This document shows positions 42,022 to 50,870 of a DNA stretch of 64,000 nt, one piece after another. Made by a program: the position numbers and the translations under genes. The first letter of the stretch is position 1. Each line of letters opens with the position of its first letter. The DNA is from Nocardia sp. NBC_01503 (lineage in GTDB: Bacteria; Actinomycetota; Actinomycetes; Mycobacteriales; Mycobacteriaceae), in contig NZ_CP109597.1 in the NCBI RefSeq assembly GCF_036327755.1, forward strand, positions 110,583-174,582, in the 5' to 3' direction. The notes under the pieces were generated by a model. The model had not been told where the DNA came from, searched no databases, and saw only the letters and a program-made list of their open reading frames with translations.

Positions 42022-42834
42022 ATGCCCACGGACAGCCCTGAAACCAACGTGCTCGGAAGTTGGTTTCGGGGCAAGAAGCGAGAAGTCCCCGAAAGCGCGG
42101 CCTCAGCTACGACATTCGCGTTGGGTGTAGTCCCCGGTGTCGAAGCCGCGATGGCCGACGCCGAGCTATTCGAACTACTACGGGCCACCGGTTTCAAGGG
42201 TCGCGCATGGGACCGATTCGCTCAGGAGGCGGCTCGTTATGCGGTCTCGGTGCTCTCCGCCTGGATGAGCAGTGGACAGATCTCCCAGGAGATCAGGGCC
42301 AAGGGGATACCTATGGTCTTCGACACTGGAGAACTGCAGCGGCTGGCCACCGATCCCGATTTGCGCGCTGAGTTCGCCAATATGGCTGTCGCCAGGAGTC
42401 TGCACAAATTCCGTGAAGATGGTCGTGTCGGGAAAGGATGGCGCGCCGACGGAGGAACCAACCTGCGGTCATGGATCCTCGGCAAGAGCGTTCTCGCGGT
42501 CGTCGACGAACTCAAGAAGGATCGGCGTCGGCGCGTTCGCGAACTGAAAGACCTGCTCGCTGCCGCTCGCGTCGAGCGACTACGGCTCGATATGGAGGCT
42601 ACATCCGATCCGCTGCTCGATCGGACCTGCAGCAGCGAGTTCGTCCTTTCACACCTGCACGACTTGCCCAACCAGCGAGACCGCAACATCGTGTGGGGCA
42701 AGGCCGCAGGGCACTCCAACGCCGAGATCGCCGAGATGTTCGGAGAGCGATCCGCCAAAGCAGTCGCGAACAGGTGGACCAACTTGCGAGGCAACTACGA
42801 ATGGGTCCGACGACTGAATGGCAGGGAATCCTGA
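42022..42834 (+). CDS. Sigma70-family factor with extended N-terminus
   Basis: The 270-residue protein has ELFELLRATGFKGRAWDRFAQEAARYAVSVLSAW near residue 45, helical sigma region 2-like sequence (NLRSWILGKSVLAVVDELKKDRRRR) and a region 4 HTH (LPNQRDRNIVWGKAAGHSNAEIAEMFGERSAKAVANRW). The segment DAELFELLR--GF-G matches the factor at 53916 (DAELVVELRMRGFAG), so the two are paralogues of a distinct ECF-like group. Upstream ATG candidates exist but 42022 starts the conserved part. Its stop overlaps the next start by TGATG. Confidence 0.7.
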   Translation: MPTDSPETNVLGSWFRGKKREVPESAASATTFALGVVPGVEAAMADAELFELLRATGFKGRAWDRFAQEAARYAVSVLSAWMSSGQISQEIRAKGIPMVFDTGELQRLATDPDLRAEFANMAVARSLHKFREDGRVGKGWRADGGTNLRSWILGKSVLAVVDELKKDRRRRVRELKDLLAAARVERLRLDMEATSDPLLDRTCSSEFVLSHLHDLPNQRDRNIVWGKAAGHSNAEIAEMFGERSAKAVANRWTNLRGNYEWVRRLNGRES

Positions 42835-43274
42835 TGCAGAACCACAAGGGACCGGACGAGTTCGAGATCGCAGCCCGCATCGATGAGTTGATGGCACGCT
42901 CGTCTTTCGGACACAAAGGCGCCAGCCTCGTTCAAGCGAATATCCCGGTCGAACGCGCTCAGGACGTCGTGGATCTGGTCGACCGCATCGACGAGATCGA
43001 CGACATCGATGACGCGACACGGCAGCGACTCACGCACCAGGACGTCAGCCTCTCCCCTCAGCGGCGCGACATCCTCACGCTGTACACGGCGGGCGCGAGC
43101 GTCGAGGAAATAGCAGCCGTTCTCGGGATCCCCCTCCACGATGCGCGCCGTGATCTGCTGTTCATCAAGGATCTGGTCGCTCACATCGCCTCCAAAAACG
43201 AACCCAGCGCACATGACCCGCGTGACGAGGACACGCAGCAGTTCTGGGTGGCCGACTTCCAGCATCATCCATAG
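42834..43274 (+). CDS. Coupled sigma4-like HTH partner
   Basis: The 146-residue protein has an N-terminal helical segment, a very acidic stretch (DVVDLVDRIDEIDDIDD) and then a sigma region 4-like HTH (LSPQRRDILTLYTAGASVEEIAAVLGIPLHDARRDLL). It is coupled to the sigma gene by TGATG. Binding its sigma partner through the acidic stretch, as small anti-sigma proteins do, or adding a second DNA-binding element, are both possible. Confidence 0.6.
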   Translation: MQNHKGPDEFEIAARIDELMARSSFGHKGASLVQANIPVERAQDVVDLVDRIDEIDDIDDATRQRLTHQDVSLSPQRRDILTLYTAGASVEEIAAVLGIPLHDARRDLLFIKDLVAHIASKNEPSAHDPRDEDTQQFWVADFQHHP

Positions 43275-43318
43275 AGCAACGCGCTGTTCGGATTCAACTT
43301 CGGTGCGGCATAACAAGA

Positions 43319-43352
43319 TACGGGCGCGGCGCCGGTCGGCGCGGCGCCCGTA
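43319..43352 (+). terminator. Terminator after the 42022-43274 operon
   Basis: TACGGGCGC-G-GCGCCG and CGGCGC-G-GCGCCCGTA pair around GT with one G-G mismatch, followed by ATTTC. It starts 45 bases after the stop. Confidence 0.65.
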
Positions 43353-43481
43353 ATTTCGCGCATGCTCTGGTTGGACGGGCCACGGCCGCCGGTTTCCGTG
43401 ACGCGCCGGGGCACCGCAATTCCCCGGATCGGTCCCGAACCTTGTACGCGCAGTTGACAGCGGCCCATAGTCCTGGAAGTC

Positions 43482-43762
43482 GTGTCCTCTAGTTCCGCTG
43501 CCTCCGCGTTCCTGCCCGAGACGATCGATGCGGTACTGGATCGCGCCTGCCGTGATGTCGGTCTGGACCCGGCCGGGGCGAGGTTGCTGAGGTTGGGTGA
43601 GAACATGCTCTACCAGCTCGAATCCGCGCCGATGGTGGTGCGCATCGGCCGCGATGTGACACCAGGGTGACGCGGTCAAAGAGGTCGCCGTCGCGCAATG
43701 GCTTGCCACGCAAGGGTTCCCCGCCCACACGGGCCGCCTGACCGAGCCGTGGCGCGGATTCT
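43482..43762 (+). pseudogene. Aminoglycoside-phosphotransferase-like kinase remnant
   Basis: The first frame gives an APH-like N-terminus (ACRDVGLDPAGARLLRLGENMLYQLESAPMVVRIGR). After a frame change near 43668 another frame continues VKEVAVAQWLATQGFPAHTGRLTEPWRG, the next piece of the same kinase fold, and then the gene ends. Only about 90 of roughly 300 residues remain. No resistance function can be expected. Confidence 0.6.
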
Positions 43763-43882
43763 GATAGTTGCCTCGCGTTGTTTTGGTGAAGCAGTTCACG
43801 AAAATTGGCAGTGTTTCCACACCCACTCAAGGCGTAACATATATGGTACGAACAAGGTTTTAGTGAGAGGAGGCGAGCAACC

Positions 43883-44278
43883 ATGAGTGAGCAGAGCGTT
43901 TTCTGGGACGATCTGGCCGAGGACCTGAAGGACCCGGACTTCTTGCGTGAGTTCGTCTTGGAGTCTGTGCGTATCAAGACCGTCGACTCGATTCTCAACA
44001 TGCTCGATCAGGCACGCGAACAGTCCCAACTGTCGAAAGCGGCCCTGGCCCGGGCCGCGTCGATCGAGCCCGCCGCGGTGCGCCGACTGCTCAGCGCTCG
44101 CGGCAACCCGACTTTGCACACCGTGTCGGAGCTGGCCGCTGCGCTGGGATTGCGTCTGACACTGGAGCCGTTGGACGGCCGTGGTGGCGAGATTCTCTCC
44201 GATGCGCTCGTGTCCGGCATCGTGAGTGACCTTCCTGGGCTCGGGGACGCCGTCGAGCAGTTCGACCGGGCTAGTTAG
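43883..44278 (+). CDS. HigA-like XRE antitoxin
   Basis: GAGAGGAGGCGAGCAACC precedes ATG. The 131-residue product has an N-terminal segment (FLREFVLESVRIKTVDSILNML) and an XRE domain (SQLSKAALARAASIEPAAVRRLLSARGNPTLHTVSELAAALG) like HigA-type antitoxins. It normally represses its own promoter and binds the toxin. The toxin-like gene is convergent, not in the same operon, and the two stop codons overlap. Confidence 0.75.
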   Translation: MSEQSVFWDDLAEDLKDPDFLREFVLESVRIKTVDSILNMLDQAREQSQLSKAALARAASIEPAAVRRLLSARGNPTLHTVSELAAALGLRLTLEPLDGRGGEILSDALVSGIVSDLPGLGDAVEQFDRAS

Positions 44279-44763
44279 ATCAGTGACCGGGGGTTGGTCG
44301 CGAAGTACTCATCGCCCAGCGCCCGGACCCGATCGTAGTCGGCTGTTGAGAACATGCCCAGGAATGGCTTGCTCATCCCCGTGATGACCACCAACAGGGG
44401 TTTGTTGCGTCCTTGAGCGTCATAGTCGAGCCGACAGAATAGGCGGTGGTGCTCGCGGTCCGGGCCGTCGCAGCGTACTTCGAACCAGCCGGCCATCTCT
44501 CCATGCATCGCCTCCCAGTAGCCGCCGCCGCGGAACCTTTTCGGCGGCGCCTTCGCCACTGCCACCAGCACGCTGGAGAACTTTGCCCGTACCGGGACAG
44601 GCAGCGCTCGAAGATAGACCCGCCCCGGTGCCTGTCCTAGTGCCGGCTGCAAGAAATATGCGATGTCGTGGTGATCGTCGGAAGAAGGTCTCGCCTGAGC
44701 AAGGACGGGGGCGGGGGAGCGGGGCGCGGACCTTGTCCGTCGGCCTCGCTTATCCGGCGACAT
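44275..44763 (-). CDS. HigB/Gp49-like toxin, convergent with its antitoxin
   Basis: The C-terminal 120 residues match phage Gp49-like/HigB RelE-superfamily toxins: YLRALPVPVRAKFSSVLVAVAKAPPKRFRGGGYWEAMHGEMAGWFEVRCDGPDREHHRLFCRLDYD, then LLVVITGMSKPFLGMFSTADYDRVRALGDEY. The first 40 residues (basic, proline-rich) are atypical, so the real start may be internal. Family members cleave mRNA at ribosomes. Convergent placement with a 4-bp overlap of the ends is unusual for this family. Confidence 0.75.
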   Translation of the reverse strand: MSPDKRGRRTRSAPRSPAPVLAQARPSSDDHHDIAYFLQPALGQAPGRVYLRALPVPVRAKFSSVLVAVAKAPPKRFRGGGYWEAMHGEMAGWFEVRCDGPDREHHRLFCRLDYDAQGRNKPLLVVITGMSKPFLGMFSTADYDRVRALGDEYFATNPRSLI

Positions 44764-45546
44764 CGGTCAATCATCGAGGGTGTGGCCGTGCGGGAGCGCA
44801 AATTTTGGGAAACCTGCCCACGATCGACCCAGCGGTGCGGCGCTGATCTCCTCGACGGGTCGCTGGGCATCGGATTCCGCCAGTGATCGTCGCTGCTGCG
44901 TCGATCCTCACCACTGTCGTCGGCCCGCGATGCCTGCCGGTTTGCGGCCACCGACAGAGCGGTGGTGTCCGGGTGCCGCCGAGCCGATCTTGTTGTGTCG
45001 CTGTGATTGTGAGGGGGCGGTGAGGGCGGGTTTGGTGTTGCGGCCGGTGCACAACAGCACTTCGCGTGCGTCGCGGCGGCGCACCGAGTCACGGTGTCCG
45101 ACCGCAACCAGCCCGGCCCACAGCCGTACCGGGCCATCGCTGCGCAACCACCACACCATTCCGCCGACGGCACCAGCGGTACCGAAAATTGGATCAATCA
45201 TGCACCCCACTACGTCCGGTTCCCACCCGTAGTGACGGTGCAGCAAATATTGAGGTCCGCCGCACACGCTGTCACAGAACACGACGTCGCCACGTATGGA
45301 TCATCGAGACCGACCGATGATCCATTTCCTGCGGCGCTCTCGTGCTGTCCCTTTCTCCGATCCCGCCTGCGCACGGTGGAATCGATCACGCGCACACGGG
45401 TGCGGTTGCGGGAATCGTTCGGCGCGTAGCGATTTCGATGCGGAATACAGGTGAGAGATGGGGGCGTGTCACAGATCCTCGGTGGATTCACGTAGAGGCA
45501 GATGCCAGGCAGTTCGCCCGGCAACCGCACCACCACCGGAGCCGCT
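44764..45546. other. Long gap with one weak minus-strand ORF
   Basis: The minus frame 44908-45282 (124 residues; starts MFCDSVCGGPQYLLHRHYGW and includes IFGTAGAVGGMVWWL, one possible membrane segment) has some protein-like features but no ribosome site. The rest shows no credible gene on either strand. It may hold the upstream region of the zinc-motif gene at 45547. Confidence 0.4.
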
Positions 45547-45795
45547 ATGTCCCCTACCTCCCACCCCCGACGTGCCCACCGGTTCCCGATTTGTGAGCGC
45601 ACCGGCAAACGTCGGCTGCGTGAACACAAGGACGTTCACCTCACCCTGCAGCGCATGAGAGTGACCCGCGCACATGCCGAACTGGCGGGTACCGACATCA
45701 GGCGCCGCGAAGTCCGCGGATACCCCTGCGGTCACTGCGGCGGATGGCACCTCACCTCGTGGCCGACATCCGATCAGCCGCCCTCGACCTCATGA
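45547..45795 (+). CDS. Small zinc-motif protein
   Basis: The 82-residue basic product begins with RRAHRFPICERTGKRRLREHKDV and ends with YPCGHCGGWHLTSWP, a C-x2-C-G-WHLT motif seen in plasmid and phage-encoded small proteins. It precedes the sigma/CHAT operon by 160 bases. It may bind nucleic acid; it does not look like part of that operon because its stop lies before the operon's own ribosome site. Confidence 0.6.
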   Translation: MSPTSHPRRAHRFPICERTGKRRLREHKDVHLTLQRMRVTRAHAELAGTDIRRREVRGYPCGHCGGWHLTSWPTSDQPPSTS

Positions 45796-45958
45796 GGAAC
45801 CACTGCTCGGCCCGGGATCCGGTGCCGAGCACACCTCACCCTGCTATCCGGTGGGAGCGAATTCGCTTGTCTACCCGGGTTTCCGGTGTGTGTCACAACC
45901 GCACACAGCGCCGACGTACTTCACACCAGCGACTTGCTCTCACCCGGACAGGAGTTCG

Positions 45959-46759
45959 ATGTCAAACCCGGAACTGTTGGATCCCCTCGAACCTCACGAC
46001 ATACCCGGCGCGTCGCAGGCGCGTCGCTCCTTCGAGAACGAATCCCGTGAAGCCGACCTCGCCCGCCGACGATACGACTGGTTCGACACCTTCTACGCCA
46101 CGCACAATCCGTTGATCGTCAGGCTGTCGTGGTTCTGGCATGGCGCATTCAGGTTCCTCAATCCGCAGGACGTGGCACAGCAAGCGTGGACCAAACTGCT
46201 CACCGCGCCGACCCTGGATCCGGAGCGGCACGAAGTATCGACCTTTGTCGCTGTCGTGGTGCGGCACGTCGCGTACGACCTGGCCCGCCAATATCGCAAT
46301 CAGCAGCAGCGGGACCAGCCCTTGGATAGGCAAGACGAGCAGATCATGAGCACGATCACCGTCGACGCCGGAACCGGGGAGGAGATCGACCTTCTCGATC
46401 CGGTGCGCCGGATCTGCGCTCGGGCCGGTCTGTCCGACAAACACGGCGAGGTACTGCTACTGGTGCATGGCCTGGACCTGTCCAACGCTCAGGTTGCCGA
46501 ACAGCTCGGCACCAGTGAGAACAATGTCCGCCAGATGAAGTCGCGGGCCGAACGAGCCATCCGGCAGGCGACGGGGCTGACGCCCCAGGAGCTTCGCGCG
46601 GTCAAGCTGTTCCGCCGCCACTTTCCCCAACCGGGGCGCCAAGGACCCCTCGAGACGATCGCAACCGAGATGAAAATCTCGGTGTCCCAGTGCCGATGCC
46701 TCCTCGGCGACGCCCGATCCAAGATCACCGCCTTCCTCACGCACGGCGACGAAAATTAA
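45959..46759 (+). CDS. ECF-like sigma factor of the CHAT operon
   Basis: The 266-residue protein has sigma region 2 (WFDTFYATHNPLIVRLSWFW...VAQQAWTKLLTAPTLDPERHEVSTFVAVVVRHVAYDLARQYR), region 4 (GLSDKHGEVLLLVHGLDLSNAQVAEQLGTSENNVRQMKSRAERAI) and an additional C-terminal HTH-like segment (LETIATEMKISVSQCRCLLGDARSK) not found in ordinary ECF factors. ACAGGAGTTCG precedes the ATG. Fifteen bases separate it from the next gene. It should direct transcription of an unknown regulon under control of the CHAT and middle proteins. Confidence 0.85.
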   Translation: MSNPELLDPLEPHDIPGASQARRSFENESREADLARRRYDWFDTFYATHNPLIVRLSWFWHGAFRFLNPQDVAQQAWTKLLTAPTLDPERHEVSTFVAVVVRHVAYDLARQYRNQQQRDQPLDRQDEQIMSTITVDAGTGEEIDLLDPVRRICARAGLSDKHGEVLLLVHGLDLSNAQVAEQLGTSENNVRQMKSRAERAIRQATGLTPQELRAVKLFRRHFPQPGRQGPLETIATEMKISVSQCRCLLGDARSKITAFLTHGDEN

Positions 46760-46773
46760 GGCAGGAAACCCAC

Positions 46774-47742
46774 ATGCACGATGATCTCAACGAGACCGAT
46801 CCCCTGGCCGACGAACTCGGCCTCGACGAGCTACTGCTCATCGCCGGGCTGCCCGAGGGCCAGTGGCAATTGCCGATCCCCCGCGACGATCAGCGCACCC
46901 TGCTGCGCCGCCTGGCCTTGAGCGCGGCCTGGGACCGGGAACCGGAAGCCGAGTTGGTGTACAAGACCCGCCGGGACACGCTCCTGGTCCGGTTCCATGG
47001 CGCCCCCAGTGCCGTTGCGCGGGACTGGCACGAGCAGTTGTCGATCGGCTTCGACGTGGACGGACCGGACGCGCGCCTGACGACGCTGTGCCTGATCGGT
47101 ATGCAGACCGGCGTACCTGCCGAGGTCCGGCAACTGGCCCAGCGAGTGCTCGGACCGACCGTATGGGCCGCGGCCGAGCGCCTGGCCGGTTCAGGCGCGG
47201 ATCAACGGCTGCAGGTAGCGCTCACCCGGGACGAAGGCGCCGATCTGCGCCATGTTTGGGTCGCGACGCTGGCGAACGGGGAGAGCCTGCTCCCGGCCAG
47301 CCCTCAGGGGGGCGATGCTGCCGACGCGGTGACCGACGCCGAACTTGAGGAACTGATCGCCGAGTGGACCCTGCAGGTGTTCTCGGGAGCTCACCGCGGC
47401 CGCGACACCGATGAGGTGACCACCCACTTTTCGGCGGCCGACGGAGCCGAACGGGAAATCGCCGCCCTTGCCCAGTACGGAATTCATCCACGAATCACCT
47501 GGCGGATCGACAGTGGCGCCCCGAATCGGCTCATCATCCGCGCTGCAGCGCTCGACCTGGACAACGAAATCCCCACCGGCGTGGCCAGCGCGGTCGCCGT
47601 GCAGATAGCCGGGCAGCGGACCTGGTCGCCGTTCCTCGGCGATGAATACGGCGACCTCATCGCCGAGGTCACCCTTCCCGCCAATCACGGCGACGACGAC
47701 CTGATTATCCGCATCAAGTATCAACCAACAGGGGACGAGTAA
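46774..47742 (+). CDS. Unknown middle protein of the sigma-CHAT operon
   Basis: The 322-residue acidic protein begins ADELGLDELLLIAGLPEGQW and alternates strands and helices (DTLLVRFHGAPSAVARDW, EQLSIGFDVDG, LIIRAAALDLDNEIP, DLIIRIKYQP at the end). No family was recognised. AGGAAACCCAC precedes its ATG and the CHAT gene starts in its stop (TAATG). A protein of this size between a sigma factor and a CHAT protease could be the sigma-binding substrate of that protease; this is inferred from the analogous sigma, Csx30 and TPR-CHAT arrangement of type III-E CRISPR loci, not from sequence similarity. Confidence 0.6.
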   Translation: MHDDLNETDPLADELGLDELLLIAGLPEGQWQLPIPRDDQRTLLRRLALSAAWDREPEAELVYKTRRDTLLVRFHGAPSAVARDWHEQLSIGFDVDGPDARLTTLCLIGMQTGVPAEVRQLAQRVLGPTVWAAAERLAGSGADQRLQVALTRDEGADLRHVWVATLANGESLLPASPQGGDAADAVTDAELEELIAEWTLQVFSGAHRGRDTDEVTTHFSAADGAEREIAALAQYGIHPRITWRIDSGAPNRLIIRAAALDLDNEIPTGVASAVAVQIAGQRTWSPFLGDEYGDLIAEVTLPANHGDDDLIIRIKYQPTGDE

Positions 47743-50700
47743 TGGTCTGGTCAGAACCGAATCTGGTGCCGGTCATCGAGCGCGCGCTGCAGCAAGCACC
47801 TGCGACAGGTGACGAAAGACGCTGGGCTACAGCACTTCTCGAACAATGTATGCGGCTTCCAGGGGAAGCGTGCGAGGTCGCAGACCGGGCCGCGCGCGCG
47901 GTGCTGGCCACCGCCGACATCGACGAACGCAGCCGATGTTGGGCGAACATGCTGGTCCAGACGGCGGCCCAATCGCGTGACTTGCCGGCAATGGTGCTCG
48001 CCAGCTGTGGATTGGCTGCCGCCGGTGATCCGGTGCACGCCGCCATCGGTCTGGCCGGCATCGGCCGGCAGGCCCGGATTACGGGATTGCGTACGGCCGC
48101 GGAGTTGATCTATCTGGCACTGCTGGCGATCACTGACCGTGCCGACCCCGACACAGCAGCACCTGTCCTATCGGGTCCCACTGGCACCGGTGAGGGCGCA
48201 GTGGTCATAGCGCGCGCCTGGCATGTGTTGACGGACAGCGAAACGCTCGCACAGCACCTCGAGGAACAGTCGCGGAACACCGCAATCGCGGGTCCCGCGG
48301 ACGGTCCGATCGCGGCCGGGCTGTGCGCGGCGGCGGCATGCGCGCGGACGGCAAGCCGCAGCTACCCCACCGATTTTCAGTGGGCCCGCGGCCGTGCGCT
48401 GTACGGGATCGGATTCGCGCTCACCGTGCACGGCAGCGACCGCTTCGAGTCGTACCTGCGCTATGCAGCTGACCACCACGTCGCGGCGAGTGTCCGCGCG
48501 TCGCTGACCGAGCGCTGGACGCAGGGATTGATCATGAGTGGCCGCTGGTCGGAATCCTTGGCGCACCTGCAGGCAAGCCACGCCGAACTCGTCACCCAGG
48601 GCGCGGGCGCTGCGGCCGAGTCGGTGATTCTGCGGGGAATCGCCCGTGCCTGGCGCGTTGCTGGCGATCCCGAACAGGCACTGACGATCTCGGATCAGGC
48701 GGTGGCACTGGCCACGTCCCCGGGACTTTCGGCCGCCACCGTGGCCGGAATCTGGCTCAACCGCTCAGCGGTGTTGATGGAGCTGGATCAGAACAATGAT
48801 GCCTACCATGCCGCGGCGCAGGCGTTCGAGCAGTACAGCAAGAATCGGCTCACCTCCGTCGGTCGGCTCGAAGCCGAGGCATACATGCTGCCTGCGGATC
48901 CGGATCGCGCTCGTGCAACGCGGCTGGCTCGCGCGCTCGTGGAACGGGACACGATCGAACTCCTGCCCAGACCGACTCGATCAGACGCCCTGGCCAGAGC
49001 CGCTGAGGTGCTCATGGCCAGCGATCCGGTGCTGGCGCTGGACGCGTTCCAGCGCGCTATCGGCACCGCCACCCCCACCCACCGCATCGCCGTCACCGCA
49101 CCGCTGCGTGCAGCCAGGGCACTGTTCACACTGGCTGACCGCACCGGTATCACAGATGCGGACCCCGTCACCTATGCCCGGATGGCGGTCGTCGCCGCCG
49201 ACTCCCAGCACAATCGGCTCCTAGGCGCGCAGGCCAAACTGCTCTGCGCACGCTGCCTGGCCGCCGATCCGGCTACCCAGCGCGAAGCGCTCACTCTCGG
49301 GTATGCCGCGCTCAAGGAGCTCGGTCAGACCTTGGCCGGGCTCACCGCCGACAGCGGCAGGCACGTGCTCACCAGTGTTCGGCCGGACCTGGTCGCCCTC
49401 TTCGATCTCGCAGTGGCCCAGCGCGACGGGGAGCTGGCGTTACGGGTCGCCGAGGCGGGGCGCTCGATCCGCCTGATGGCGATGCTGCGTATGAACCTCG
49501 ATGATCTGCCCGCCGATATCCGCCAATCCTTCGCACAGATCGCCGTCGCTGAGCGCGCCGCCCAAGGCGACACTGGTTTCGGTGGCGCCGATCTCGATGA
49601 GGACGGTGACCGTGCAGCGCGAACCTGTGCGGTGCGGTCTCGCGACCACGCCTCGCAGGACCTCGAGCACTCGTACGGGCGAGTGTTTCGTGCGATGAGC
49701 ACCGCGCCGCCGGCGGATCCTTCGACCGTCCGCCACCGTTTTCCCACTGCGCACATCCTGACCTTGCACGAGCTCGACGGCACCGTCCGCTGGACGTGGT
49801 GGCCGCCACATACGAAAGCCCCGTGGTGTGGGCGGCACGCCCTGCGTGCGCGTACCGAAGGACTCATCGCCGCCTACGCCGATGGCACAGCACGGACATG
49901 GCCGGGAGATCTCACCGGTCCGCTTTCGGTGCTCCTGCCCCAGGAGCTACAGCAGTTTCTGCTCCAGTCAGGTACCGATCATCCGATCGATCTGCTGGTC
50001 GCGATCTTCGGCAGGCTGTGGCATGTGCCATTGCTATCCGTGCCCATCGGCGCACACGGGCGCCCGCTGGTCGCTCACGCGCGCGTGTCGGTCATCCCCT
50101 CCCTGACCATGGCCGTTCATGTCGCCGAGCATGCGGCGACCATCTCCTCGCTGACCGAGCTGAGCTCGCACGTTGCCGTCACCGGGTACTGCCATCCCAA
50201 GATGGATGGCGCGCGCACCGAACGCCGCCTCCTAGAAGGCACGTGGCCTGCGTTCGTGCCGTTGGACAGGGTGGATCAGCTCGGTACCGCTGCCGACCTC
50301 ACCGTGGCCGCCACGCACGCCGACGCCCTGCCGGGGCTGCGGCAGGCACTGCACGATCACACCGGCGGAACACTCAGTGCTGCACGATGCCTGCCACGCT
50401 CGTTCTCACCGATCGTCGTGCTCGGTGCCTGCTACGGCTTCGGGACCGTTGATGCGCAGTCCAGCGACGACGAACCGATCGGCCTGCTCACGGTCATCGG
50501 CGCGCGCGGTGCGGTGTGGGTGGTGGGTGGGCACCAGCGACTACGCGATCTTCCTATCGGATGGATCCTCGGCCGCACCTATGCCGCCATGGCCAGCGGA
50601 CTCACCTTGCACGACGCACTGCGTACCGCCCAGCTCGAATACCTCACTGCCGCGGAGGGATCCGAGTCCAGTGACCCCGAGCTCCGGGCGGTGCTGGACA

Positions 50701-50819
50701 CCGTACGCCGCGAATGCGGCCCCAGTGCCGCGGCCGCACCCTGGTGCTGGGCGCTGACCATTGTCGGACCGCCGCCCAAACGCAGCTGGCAGACACCCGG
50801 CCGCGCTGAGTTCAGCTAG
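47742..50819 (+). CDS. TPR-like/helical protein with C-terminal CHAT caspase-like domain
   Basis: Residues about 1-700 are a helical array with TPR-like units (GIARAWRVAGDPEQALTISDQAVAL, NRSAVLMELDQNNDAYHAAAQAFEQY). The C-terminal 300 residues form a CHAT domain: IDLLVAIFGRLWHVPLLSVPIG, LTVAATHADALPGL with His859, FSPIVVLGACYGFG with Cys897, and IGLLTVIGARGAVWVVGG ... RTYAAMASGLTLHDALRTAQLEYL. His859/Cys897 are the expected catalytic pair of this caspase-related peptidase family. The start overlaps the stop of the middle gene. A conditional protease that acts on its own operon partners is the leading hypothesis. Confidence 0.8.
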   Translation: MVWSEPNLVPVIERALQQAPATGDERRWATALLEQCMRLPGEACEVADRAARAVLATADIDERSRCWANMLVQTAAQSRDLPAMVLASCGLAAAGDPVHAAIGLAGIGRQARITGLRTAAELIYLALLAITDRADPDTAAPVLSGPTGTGEGAVVIARAWHVLTDSETLAQHLEEQSRNTAIAGPADGPIAAGLCAAAACARTASRSYPTDFQWARGRALYGIGFALTVHGSDRFESYLRYAADHHVAASVRASLTERWTQGLIMSGRWSESLAHLQASHAELVTQGAGAAAESVILRGIARAWRVAGDPEQALTISDQAVALATSPGLSAATVAGIWLNRSAVLMELDQNNDAYHAAAQAFEQYSKNRLTSVGRLEAEAYMLPADPDRARATRLARALVERDTIELLPRPTRSDALARAAEVLMASDPVLALDAFQRAIGTATPTHRIAVTAPLRAARALFTLADRTGITDADPVTYARMAVVAADSQHNRLLGAQAKLLCARCLAADPATQREALTLGYAALKELGQTLAGLTADSGRHVLTSVRPDLVALFDLAVAQRDGELALRVAEAGRSIRLMAMLRMNLDDLPADIRQSFAQIAVAERAAQGDTGFGGADLDEDGDRAARTCAVRSRDHASQDLEHSYGRVFRAMSTAPPADPSTVRHRFPTAHILTLHELDGTVRWTWWPPHTKAPWCGRHALRARTEGLIAAYADGTARTWPGDLTGPLSVLLPQELQQFLLQSGTDHPIDLLVAIFGRLWHVPLLSVPIGAHGRPLVAHARVSVIPSLTMAVHVAEHAATISSLTELSSHVAVTGYCHPKMDGARTERRLLEGTWPAFVPLDRVDQLGTAADLTVAATHADALPGLRQALHDHTGGTLSAARCLPRSFSPIVVLGACYGFGTVDAQSSDDEPIGLLTVIGARGAVWVVGGHQRLRDLPIGWILGRTYAAMASGLTLHDALRTAQLEYLTAAEGSESSDPELRAVLDTVRRECGPSAAAAPWCWALTIVGPPPKRSWQTPGRAEFS

Positions 50820-50870
50820 CCTTCCGCGATCTTGTAAACCGCGCAAACCGGACTACTGAATCGGGGCGAC

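Noticed and set aside
43482..43762. A working antibiotic-resistance kinase
   Set aside because: Only the first third of the APH fold is present and it is split between frames.
47742..50819. Annotation as a type III-E CRISPR component
   Set aside because: The CHAT protein resembles TPR-CHAT in architecture only; no gRAMP effector, crRNA array or other cas gene lies in the window.
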